Translations under genes and position numbers: made by a program
The notes under the pieces: generated by a model
What the model was told of the DNA's origin: nothing
The model's input: the letters and a program-made list of their open reading frames with translations, nothing else
Database searches by the model: none
Shown: positions 7,890 through 15,681 of the stretch, in pieces
Layout: each line of letters opens with the position of its first letter
Numbering within the stretch: the stretch's first letter is position 1
Source of the DNA: Chrysochromulina parva
Lineage: Eukaryota > Haptophyta > Prymnesiales > Chrysochromulinaceae
Assembly: GCA_002887195.1 (NCBI GenBank)
Contig: PJAB01001143.1
Location: 1 to 16,866 of the forward strand
Direction: 5' to 3'
DNA: 16,866 nt

Positions 7890-8249
7890 CGTCAAAGTCG
7901 ATTCGTTTCACACACCAAGAGCCGTGATCAATTCAAGACACCAACACCGGACCGGCGTACCCACTAATCGGGGACCCCATGAACTAAGTGTGAAATTCTT
8001 TACTTGAGCAGGGGCCGGAGAACGAGTCGTGGTGTGGTGTCGCAGGGGGACCGCGACGAAAGTGTCCAACTGAGACGTCAAGTCAACTCGACTAGACTTG
8101 ACTTGACTTGACTTAACTTAACTTAACTTGACTTGACTTGACTTGACTTGACTTGACTTGACTTGACTCCACAGCCGCTCGTGCCCCAGGAGAGCTGACG
8201 GAGTTGCTGACGGCCCACCCGCCAATCGAGCCGCGCCGCCATCGCAAGT
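7890..8249. promoter_or_regulatory. Shared upstream spacer of APC15 and ankyrin genes
   Basis: A 360-bp divergent spacer. It contains the pentanucleotide array described separately and, just before it, an 8-bp inverted repeat (gtcaagtc at 8077-8084 and gacttgac at 8095-8102). No TATA-like box was seen. Confidence 0.4.
8096..8165 (+). repeat. Pentanucleotide microsatellite (acttg)14
   Basis: Fourteen consecutive 5-bp units. Eleven are acttg and three successive units near the left (8111-8125) are actta, consistent with a block mutation that then spread by slippage. The array ends 84 bp before the ankyrin gene start, so it lies in that gene's leader or promoter. Confidence 0.95.
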
Positions 8250-9629
8250 ATGAGCACTGTTGAGGCGCCGCAATTCCACTGGGTGGGATATCAACTGTTG
8301 GATAGGTATAGGCTTTTCCAACCCTTTGCATCATGGGACGGATATGCATATCCGCGGGAGCAGGAGCTTCGCCGCGACCAGCTCAGCCGGGAAGCTGCCT
8401 TGGTTCTTGTAGCAAAGACTCCTGATCACGAGAAGAGCCGTATGGTATTGGACCTTTTGCGCCCCAGCACCTTCATCCAGCCAGATTCAAGCAGATTCTG
8501 CACGAAGAATGCGAGCTCTCGAGTGCTGGCAAGATTGGAAGAGCTCGAGCAGCACCTCGCATTGTCGCTGCTGACCAGTGACGAGGTGTCCACTCTTGAA
8601 GCAGTTGACGCGTACGATTTCCAGTCATGGGATATTGAAAGCGCGGAGAGGCGCATGCTCATTGAAGCGCACTGGCGTGTTGGATGCAAATTATCCCAGC
8701 TTGAGCACTCGCTCAGCAGGAGGCCCATTGCACAACGGCTGTCAGTGCTCCTCGGCGAAGAGGAATGGGATGATGACGTTTGGCACTTTGTGCTCGGAAT
8801 GCTAGGAACCTTAGGCCGGGTCCTCGCCATCGAGCTCCTACTCGCCACGGGAGCGTCTGCGACCATCAGCGACGAGTGGGGGATGACGCCGCTGCACTTG
8901 GTAGCTTGCGGCGGCGACGGCGAACAGCCGTGTCCCGTGTGCTGGTACGATCTCAAACCCTATTTCGGCGCGGGCATTCATAACCCTGAATTCCCGCGCG
9001 ATGCGCGCCTATGCGTGCGGCTAGCGACGTCACTCGTCAGTTGCCGCGCAGACCCCGAGGCCCGGGACTCTTATGGCACGACCCCCCTGCAATGGGCAGC
9101 CTCAGTGGGCTGCCTAGAAGGCATCGAGGCGATGCTTGCATGTGGAGCCGATCCGTTTGCAACCAACCCATTGGACGGCTTGGACACGATTGGCTATGCC
9201 GCTGCACTTGGCATCGATCTCCAGCGCCTCATGCCAGTCGCCGGCGGGTGCGCATTTGAGCGCAAGGCCCTTGAGATGCAAGAACTTGAGCTTCCGACGT
9301 GGCCACGGAGTCTCCGCGATGAAGACTTCGACAAGATGTTCCCAAGCGCCGACAAAGACACGATTGCAGCGGACGGCATCCGCGGACTACAGATGGTGCA
9401 TGCACGATGGGTTGAGGCACCAGCTCGCGAGGCCGCAGCATTCGCCACTCACTATGCAGTGCGCTGGTGCGACAGGGCGCTCGGCGCCTCTGGAGATGTG
9501 CGCTACTACCTACCTGGCCCGGCGCGTATGGCAGTGGCCGCACAGGCCATGCGTTCGTGGGAAGCATCCGAGCTCTGCCTCTGGCCCCCCATCACGATCG
9601 CCCGCATACAGAACGCTTGGTATGACTAG
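8250..9629 (+). CDS. Ankyrin-repeat protein with unassigned N- and C-terminal regions
   Basis: A single exon of 459 residues starting at MSTVEAPQFHWVGYQ. Residues about 186-320 contain ankyrin-type repeats: a helix pair around LAIELLLATGASATISDEWG then MTPLHLVACGGDG (about 208-222), an insertion bearing a CPVC pair, then RADPEARDSYGTTPLQWAA, GCLEGIEAMLACGADPFATNP and GYAAALG. The CPVC pair could bind a metal, but no second Cys/His pair is evident. The N-terminal 180 residues are helical and charged. The C-terminal 140 residues (from about 320) include HYAVRWCDRALG and match nothing I recognise. There are no membrane or signal segments. Ankyrin repeats bind protein partners, so a cytosolic scaffold or adaptor role is inferred. 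The first third uses more A/T-ending codons than the ABC1K gene. Confidence 0.82.
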   Translation: MSTVEAPQFHWVGYQLLDRYRLFQPFASWDGYAYPREQELRRDQLSREAALVLVAKTPDHEKSRMVLDLLRPSTFIQPDSSRFCTKNASSRVLARLEELEQHLALSLLTSDEVSTLEAVDAYDFQSWDIESAERRMLIEAHWRVGCKLSQLEHSLSRRPIAQRLSVLLGEEEWDDDVWHFVLGMLGTLGRVLAIELLLATGASATISDEWGMTPLHLVACGGDGEQPCPVCWYDLKPYFGAGIHNPEFPRDARLCVRLATSLVSCRADPEARDSYGTTPLQWAASVGCLEGIEAMLACGADPFATNPLDGLDTIGYAAALGIDLQRLMPVAGGCAFERKALEMQELELPTWPRSLRDEDFDKMFPSADKDTIAADGIRGLQMVHARWVEAPAREAAAFATHYAVRWCDRALGASGDVRYYLPGPARMAVAAQAMRSWEASELCLWPPITIARIQNAWYD

Positions 9630-10010
9630 GGAGATGTTGACCGCCGCCGCGCCGCCGCCGCGCCGCCGTCGCGCGCACGCGCGCGCCGCCGCCGCCGAAG
9701 CCCGCAACCCGCATGGATTTGCCCGAAGTCTTAGAGCCACTCTCTGGAACCCGTACGCTGGAACCCATACGCTCCGATTCGATCGAGAAACCCTTTAGTG
9801 CCTGACTGAGTGTGTGAAGCGCGTCGCACGCTCATGCATGTGTTTTGTAAATATCGATTCCGTTCGATCGGTAATCATTTAGCCGACCGCGGTTATTACA
9901 CGCGACGAACTCTCCGCTCGGGCTGGCCCCGTGGCCCCGGTCGTGCGCCCGGCCTCGGGCTCGGCTCTCGGAGAGGCGATAAGGACGAGACCATGGCATT
10001 CGACCATGGT
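9630..10010. other. Tail-to-tail spacer with CCG tract
   Basis: A 381-bp region between the ankyrin gene stop and the glycosyltransferase stop. Apart from the CCG/CG tract just after the ankyrin stop, I see nothing I can name. Confidence 0.5.
9641..9698 (+). repeat. CCG/CGCG low-complexity tract
   Basis: Imperfect ccg triplets interrupted by a cgcgcgcacgcgcgcg alternating stretch, beginning 11 nt after the ankyrin stop codon. The alternating purine-pyrimidine part could adopt Z-form DNA, which is a structural inference only. Confidence 0.8.
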
Positions 10011-11788
10011 TCATGCGCGGGCCCAGGTCACGTGCGTCACGCCGTCGCGGACAAAACTTTTCGTCGGCCAAGGCAGCAGCCCTTCGCCTCCGCCGGCGCC
10101 AGCGTGGCCCAACTTACTCGTTCGTGCAGCCATCGTCCCCCTCGTGTGGGCAGCACTGCCACCCGTGCCCGTCACGGCGCCACCGGAAGCCGCGATGCCA
10201 TCGCTGCTTCGGTTCGCGGCCGCGGCTAAAGCGAGGCGCTCCTTCAGGCTGAACGCTGCCTTGAGCTTTCGAGTCCACTTGCTCCGCGTGCAGACAGTCA
10301 CCTTGGCAGGGTCAGCACCATGGGCACGCACGCACTCGTCGCGTGCCGCAAGCCAGCCGTCGATGTTGACGGAGCGCCCATCGGCGCGCGCACGGCTGGC
10401 GACGCCTGGCTGCACGCCTGTCTGCTCGTCCAGAGTCGTCGTTAGAGGCGGCGCTGTCGGCACATGCCACTGGGCAGCGAGCGGCTGGGTTGCGTACGAC
10501 TTCGCCAGTGGGCTGATCTGCCAGCGTGGGTCGTTGATGCGCTCGGGTGCACACAGCGTGCGCCGGCATGCCGCGTCCTGCTTGCAGTGCACATACTCAT
10601 CCCAGGTCGCTCGGAACGCGGGGAGCGCGGCGGTTTCAAACGGCCCCGAGTAGGCGACCAGCGTATTCGAGTAAGGCACGTGGCGCATCGGCAACATCGG
10701 GCGGTGTGCCGGGCCAATCTTGACGCCACACGAGAAGATGGCCTGATGACGGAGGCAATCAATGACCATCAGCGGCAATCAGCGGCAATCAGTGCCAAAT
10801 CAGTGGCCATTAGCCTACCGCCCAATTGGAGAAGCCCGAGGCACCCATCAGCAGCACATCCGCACGGCTCATGAGGATAAGGGCGTCGATGGTCGCAGAC
10901 GGGCTCGAGTCGAGATGTAACTCCGCGTGCGGCGCGACCGCACGCAGCGCGGCCGTGTCGTTCGCCTGCCAGCCCTTCGCTTCTGAGAAGAGGTGTACCC
11001 GTACCTGTGAACAGGATATTGGCGTCGTGATGAGCACGTGCCTGCGACGCGCAGATGACGAGGTGTATTCGTACCGCCGGGCGCGCGAGAGGCACTCCGA
11101 GGACACTGCAAACGCCACGGAGCACTTCGAGCATGGCAGTCGTCTCCACCCAGCGCGACGAGGGACGCGAGTACTTGTCGAGGTACGTGACGTCGCCGCG
11201 GCGCACATGGATCGCGATCGTGACCGTCTTCGCGTCCGCCACACCGCCCGCGCCCACATTTGAGCGGCTGTTGCTGGCTGCTCGCCGCTCGCGAGCACGC
11301 GTGGCGCGCCAGAAGCGCTCACGCAGCCACAGGGCCGCGTAGCGTGACTCGGGTGTGATCGTGCAGTTGACGCAGAGTGTCTTGTTCTCGTCCACGAAAG
11401 CAAAGCGCCCCTTGCGCACGTGTGTGAGTGAGTCGGCAGGTGCTTGCAATAGCTTCGCCGTCACCTGAGCGGCCGAGCCAGTGCGCTGCACGGTGCCAAT
11501 AGTGATCGGCCGTCCGCCAATGACGAGCTGCGCCTGCAGGCTCACACCGAGCTCCGGCGCCGCGAGCGGCTCCACGAGGCCGCGCTCGTCGCCCATGAGA
11601 AAGTCATCAAAATGGTAGCCCATTCCGTGGGCTGACATGAAGGGCTGGTGAAGCAGCGAGAGCCCATGCGCACCCGCGAGGGCCACGCCGCCAAGATAGG
11701 TGTGGACTGCGTGCGCAAAGCCAGCGAAGTAGTCGATGTCCTTGAGCAGCCACCGGTTTGGGAGTGGCGGAGGCGGCGGCACGCTCAT
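10011..11788 (-). CDS. Fucosyltransferase-like glycosyltransferase (three exons)
   Basis: Exons are 11788-11075, 11004-10819 and 10742-10011, with introns 11005-11074 (70 nt, gtacga...cacag) and 10743-10818 (76 nt, gtaggc...catcag), both phase 0. The product is 543 residues. Residues 21-40 (FAGFAHAVHTYLGGVALAGA) occupy the place of the glycine-rich N-terminal segment of this fold. IAIHVRRGDV at 192-201 is the donor-binding HxRRGD motif of alpha-1,2-, alpha-1,6- and protein O-fucosyltransferases. RVHLFSE (240-246) is the next core strand. DALILMSRADVLLMGASGFSNWA-AIFSCG (about 278-306) matches the third fucosyltransferase motif, and it forms only when intron 2 is removed, which supports the splice. 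A Cys-rich C-terminal part (VHCKQDAACRRTLC) may form disulfides. It probably works in the Golgi on glycans, but no signal anchor is present in these exons, so an upstream exon may be missing. Acceptor identity is unknown. Confidence 0.8.
10768..10809. repeat. Degenerate 10-bp tandem repeats inside glycosyltransferase intron 2
   Basis: On the plus strand atcagcggca occurs twice in a row (10768-10787), followed by atcagtgcca and a further related unit. Read with transcription each unit contains ctgat, a plausible branch-point core. The intron therefore has several equivalent branch-site candidates. Confidence 0.75.
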
Positions 11789-11839
11789 GCCCAGGGGCAA
11801 GGCATGAGGGGCACGGCCGACCCAAAAATGGATCGAGAG
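11789..11839 (-). other. Possible extra upstream coding sequence of the glycosyltransferase
   Basis: The glycosyltransferase frame stays open upstream of its first ATG, reading LSIHFWVGRAPHALPLG. It is preceded by an acceptor-like sequence (ggccttcacag, ending at 11840). This may be the start of an exon whose partner lies further right and could carry the missing signal anchor. I could not identify that partner. Confidence 0.3.
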
Positions 11840-11939
11840 CTGTGAAGGCCAAAGTTCACAGCCTATGTTTATACCTCGCCGACCACGACACCGGACCGGC
11901 GTACATTCCCGTAAAGTGCTATGGCTTAACGCGTAACGC

Positions 11940-12001
11940 TTAGCCCCGCCCGGTCGCCTTAAGCGCGTCCTTGATAAGGCGCATCTTCATCTCGGTGATC
12001 T
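11940..12001 (-). other. Candidate terminal exon of gene I
   Basis: After an acceptor-like tctctcag, the minus strand reads AG, then ITEMKMRLIKDALKATGRG and TAA (11940-11942). The residue composition looks like real protein and the frame ends in a stop. A donor-like gtgtgagc at 12330 is in compatible phase with an upstream frame that ends QRTWHQ, giving a GAG codon at the junction. The intervening intron would be 329 nt, longer than others in this window, so further exons or a different connection are possible. Confidence 0.35.
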
Positions 12002-12229
12002 CTGAGAGACGCCGACCGGAGTGTGAACCGAATACGTTGGCAACCGACACATGCAAGAACGCAGAAGACAGGACCGACACTCAGCTTCCACTGTACATAA
12101 CTACACTACTCTGCAAGAGTGTTCAACACGCGTTTCCGTATCACACGAATCCGCATTGTTGCCCCATCCGCCACGTGCGCTGCACGAGTGTCAATGACCG
12201 CGTGCACACTTGCGTGGAGGGGGGCGTCG

Positions 12230-12253
12230 GTGGAGATTCAAGTGGAGATTCAA
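12230..12253 (+). repeat. 12-bp direct tandem duplication
   Basis: Two exact, adjacent copies of gtggagattcaa. It lies in non-coding or intronic sequence between genes H and I. A recent slippage or patch duplication is the simplest explanation. Confidence 0.9.
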
Positions 12254-12447
12254 GGACCAGTGTCAAGGAGCTTCCACCAACCGGCGGGATGCAGGCGCGT
12301 GCGCCTGCTGCGCACGGGGGCTGCTCACACCTTGGTGCCACGTCCGCTGGCACTGCGGCCGCTGCTGGCCGTCGCCCAACGGGAGTGACGCTTGCGGCCG
12401 CTCTGCCGGCGGCCCAAACGGCCGTTACTGTTCCGTTCTCCGTCTAT

Positions 12448-13512
12448 TCAAATGCCGACGCCAGCAGTGCGACGTGTGGCGACGCTGGCGCCGCCGTTGA
12501 GCGCGCGCTGGTGCGCGAGGGCGAGCAGCGACTGGAGCTCGCGCTGGATGTGCTGCTGCGTCTCCGTCAGTGTGCGGAGCTGCTCTGCCTGCGACTCGAG
12601 GATATCGGCGTATTTTCGCTTGAGAGCGTCATTCTGCCGATAATCCGAAGGGTCGTTGAGCTGCGGCGGCGGCGGGGGCGGCATGAGAGCGCTGCCCGTG
12701 GCGCGCCCGAGCTTGGTGACGCTCTTCATCGGGTCCGTCACGATGCACAGCCCACCCTCATTCAGCTGCAGCTCGACATCCTGAGGCGCCACTTGGATGC
12801 GGAAGCGCTGTTTGTCGCGGTGCGAAGAGAGGGACGTGATCCGTAGCTTGAACGTGGCGGCGCCCTGCAGAGCGACCACGTCGGTCTCGCCCACGAGGAG
12901 CGGCTCCGAGGTGGACGTCTGCTTCACGGGCAGCCCGTTCTCGTACAGCAGCGAGGCGCGCAGCGGCAACGAGCAGTCGAGAATCGGCTGGTCGAGGTGG
13001 TCATGGACGCCGACCTTGAGCGTAAACGGGCGAAGGTTGGAGACGACGAGCTCCTCCTCCTGCTCGCCCGTCTCCTTGGTGCGCATCTCCACTTTGTGGA
13101 CGCGGTGCTCGAGGATCTTGAGCCGCCGCCCGGTCGGCACCACCGCCATGCTATGGCTGCTCAACAACGATGCGGACACCAGCGGGCCGGTGCTGCTGCT
13201 CATCTGCGCCGCGGATGCGCTCGACGGGTCGATGCCAAGGACTGTGCGGAGAACATTTGGAGCACCGGTGAGCAGCAGGCACGCGCAGCGAGGTGGCTAT
13301 TTGAGAGCTGGGCTTTCACCGCCAACAAAGTCAATGTCGAGGATGCTGCCCGACTGCGACCGGGTGAGCCGCACATCCAAGTTTGGGTGGCCCATAGGGC
13401 GTTGCCCCTCCTGCGGCGGGCGGCGGGGCACGCGTGTGAGCGCGTGCGGCGAGCGTCGGGGATGTCGAGCGTGACGGGGGGCGGGCGGCGGCGAAACACT
13501 CACGCGAACCAT
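12448..13512 (-). CDS. Probable nuclear protein: beta-rich domain plus C-terminal coiled coil (multi-exon)
   Basis: Proposed exons are 13512-13504 (start MVR), 13410-13320 and 13241-12448. Introns are 13411-13503 (93 nt, gtgagt...gccgcag, phase 0) and 13242-13319 (78 nt, gtgaaa...cacag, phase 1, with an in-frame stop). The joined frame reads REGQRPMGHPNLDVRLTRSQ, then DIDFVGG-VLGIDPSSASAAQMSS. The central 130 residues alternate short strands: LRPFTLKVGVHDHLDQPI, LPLRASLLYENGLPV, ATFKLRITSLSSHRDKQRFRIQVAP, then LCIVTDPMKSVTKLGRA. This has the feel of a beta-sandwich DNA-binding domain (CBP60-, Rel- or STAT-like), but no family is established. A Pro run and a Leu-heptad coiled coil (DALKRKYADILESQAEQLRTL onward) follow. 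Upstream sequence is open too, so the 5' end is uncertain. The final residues up to 12448 may instead be intron, with more exons leading to 11940. Confidence 0.6.
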
Positions 13513-13658
13513 GTCGGTGCCCGACAGACACTCCACAAACACAGAAGACCTCAGAAGGGAGTCCGTCCAGATCGAGATGCGATTCAGATGCGGTAGCCTG
13601 CAACAAGGGTCTTTGTGCCGTCGTTAACAGTGTGTGGACGATGGCAGTGTGTGGAGAA

Positions 13659-13673
13659 CACTGACAGTCAGTG
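13659..13673. repeat. 15-bp inverted repeat, partly repeated at 13812
   Basis: The arms cactgac and gtcagtg flank a single A. The sequence cactgacagtca recurs at 13812-13823, and a related actgactgtcag is at about 14058. Two copies of cagtgtgtgga lie just upstream (13628 and 13644). These could be dimeric transcription-factor sites in the divergent promoter, but that is inference. Confidence 0.7.
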
Positions 13674-13787
13674 AAGCCTACATAGTATCGAATACTTGCT
13701 CTCGACGTCTCGAGGCACGAGGCTAGGTGGCTAGTAGTGGAGGTGTAGAGACGTGAGAGTCGACGGAGTCTACACGGAGATGATGAG

Positions 13788-13811
13788 CTTGAACTTGAAC
13801 TTGAACTTGAA
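13788..13811 (+). repeat. Hexanucleotide array (cttgaa)4
   Basis: Four exact tandem copies of cttgaa, directly followed by cactgacagtca. It lies in the divergent spacer between genes I and J. Confidence 0.95.
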
Positions 13812-14269
13812 CACTGACAGTCAATTTTAGTCCCCAAGTATAGAAGTATATTACATTGTAGTCTTCAGTGAACTAGAAACAAGTGAAGAAAGAAACGACA
13901 GACGAAACCTTTTCCAAATGCGAAATGGAAATGCGAGGTGAGGCGGTGTCGGGTGCGTTCCATACAGATGTAGTTCAAAAGTTCAACTAGTAATGGACGG
14001 GTGCGGAGCCGTCCTTAGAGACGGTGTGGTGTAGAGCTCGGGAGGACCGCGACGGAACTGACTGTCAGCTGTCGAAGTCGAAAAACGGTTCGCTCGATTT
14101 CGAAACGGTTTCGATCTCCCGACCATCCGTTATTGTTGCATGATGTCTCGCAACCCAACTTTCACGGTCGATAGAGCACGTTGAGCAGGGACTCGCCGTC
14201 ACGCGCTGAACCGACGTCTCCGGTTGCCCTGAGCTCCACCTCGTAATCGTGCGCTGGCCGAGCCTTGAA

Positions 14270-15180
14270 ATGGGGTTGCTAGATTGCTGCTGTGCGCCGT
14301 GGAGGCAGGTCGCGCCAGCACCAGAAGATCAGGCTCCTACCAGCTCGACAGAAAGTAGGACGAGGGCAACAAGAAACTCAGAGCTTGTGGAGAATGGCAT
14401 GATGCTAGTAGAGCTACTCTCGCCGGCTCAGCAGGAGGAGCTCGCTTCCGCTTTTCGGCAGTTTGATGTCGACGGCAGCGGCGCGATGTACGCCGCCCAA
14501 CTGCCGCGTTCCCTCACCGGCCCCACTCGCCCGCATGCCCTCAAGCCCGCTTGGGTTGCCGTTCGTGTTTGTGTGCACAGTGACAGCAAAGAGATAACAG
14601 CGGTCCTTAGACAGCTGGGGATGTTTCCCAACCCGGAACAGGTGAGAGCAATCATGCAGGCGCTCGATGTCGACGGCAACGGGGTCATTGAATGGAGCGA
14701 ATTCTCCGCGCTGATGGCCCATCGATGGTTGGGGGGGCAGGAGGTGCGCGCCCACCACTGCGGCACGAGCCCGTCGTCCCTGGGCGTGCTCCTTGCGCTG
14801 TCCCCGCTCCTTGCGCCCACATGTCGAGGCTCAGGCTCACTCACTGTGGCGCTTTGGCCGCGGCCACCGCCGCTGCCCCCCATGCACAGGGCCGCATGGA
14901 CATTGAGCATGCGACGGCGATATTTACGACGTCCAGCGAAATGGTGGACGTGAACAAGCTGCGCTCGTTCTTGGGGGGGATGGGCGACAACCCACTGTCG
15001 GCCAAGGAGCTCTCTGACTTTGTGAAGCTTGCCGATCCCCATGGCAGGGGACGCGTGCCGCTCGCAGAGTTCCTAGCTCTTCCGTGCTGGGACCCACCCA
15101 ACATGGACGAGCTGCGACAGATGAATAGCCGGCGCCAGGCCGAGTATGAGCGCCTAGCCGCCTCTGCGCTGGAGCAATAG
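14270..15180 (+). CDS. EF-hand calcium sensor with dual-acylation N-terminus (three exons)
   Basis: Exons are 14270-14487, 14581-14743 and 14890-15180; introns are 14488-14580 (93 nt, gtacgc...gcacag) and 14744-14889 (146 nt, gtgcgc...cacag). The product is 223 residues. It starts MGLLDCCCAPW: Gly2 fits N-myristoylation and Cys6-8 fit palmitoylation, so plasma-membrane or flagellar-membrane attachment is likely. EF-hand 1 has the loop DVDGSGAIDSKE (66-77). The first splice junction creates Ile at loop position 8, exactly as the consensus requires. EF-hand 2 has DVDGNGVIEWSE (102-113). EF-hand 3 (about 139-152) has lost its ligands, and EF-hand 4 (DPHGRGRVPLAE, 176-187) keeps only the first Asp and last Glu. 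The layout is calmodulin-like with two working N-terminal sites. Retention of intron 1 would put 31 residues inside the first loop. Confidence 0.87.
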
Positions 15181-15681
15181 TCAGGACCCCCCCCTTCCCT
15201 CCCCCCCGATCCGATCGGCGGGGGGAGGCGAGGGCTGCCGTTGAGCTCGCGGTGGAGATCGGGATAGTGTCCTACTCGCACGCAGCTTCGCCCTCCTGAC
15301 GGCGGCGCCTGCCTCTTTGCTGCAGCTGCGGAGGAGCGGGAGGAGCAGTCGTTCAAGCCTCTCGCGCCCTGCGCGCGCGGGCTCGGCAGGGGCGAGAGCT
15401 TGCCTAACCACTGCACCTCCGCGGCAATACTACTCCACGCGCGCGCGCATTGAGTGTACACTGAGTGGTCGTACACAGTCTCGTTTATTACCCTCGTTTA
15501 TTACCACGAGTCACTTGCAAGAGGCCCGCTTGGCGCGCTCCAGGACTCCAGCACTGCCCACAGGCCCCCGGCGGCCCCGCGCCCGCCGCGTCCCTCCGGC
15601 TCCGCCCTGGACCGCCTGGTCCGGCCGCTTGCGCTAAGAAAGTACACACTGGTCAGTGCGTCTAAAGGCTGTACACGCCGC
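15181..15681. other. Tail-to-tail spacer with C-rich/G-rich inverted repeat
   Basis: A 501-bp region between the stops of the EF-hand gene and gene K. Just after the EF-hand stop there is a C-run, then an imperfect inverted repeat (cctcccccccgatc, 15198-15211, against gatcggcggggggagg, 15213-15228) that could fold as a strong hairpin in the transcript. The remainder is GC-rich without a recognisable gene. Confidence 0.55.

Larger units (their letters stand above)
13513..14269. promoter_or_regulatory. Long divergent spacer with several short repeats
   Basis: A 757-bp region between the starts of gene I (minus) and gene J (plus). Its right half is AT-richer than the genes. It contains a hexanucleotide array, an inverted repeat and repeated cagtgtgtgga and actgacagtca motifs described separately. 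Sequence next to 13512 remains open in the gene I frame and may hold an extra 5' exon of that gene. No RNA gene was recognised. Confidence 0.4.

Noticed and set aside
8096..8165. Possible CRISPR-like or telomeric array
   Set aside because: The units are 5 bp without spacers, so this is a simple microsatellite; the unit is not a known telomere repeat and lies inside a gene-dense region.
9931..10653. Plus-strand frame opposite the last glycosyltransferase exon
   Set aside because: It is the shadow of the minus-strand exon, which completes the fucosyltransferase motif after splicing.
11005..11041. Alternative 37-nt GC-AG intron in the glycosyltransferase
   Set aside because: It would also restore the frame, but the GT-AG intron 11005-11074 has a normal size and donor and avoids duplicating the VRIHL/VRVHL strand.
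11971..12846. Long plus-strand frame spanning the H/I spacer and part of gene I
   Set aside because: No recognisable domain. Its second half is antisense to the coiled-coil region of gene I, which has a consistent exon structure.
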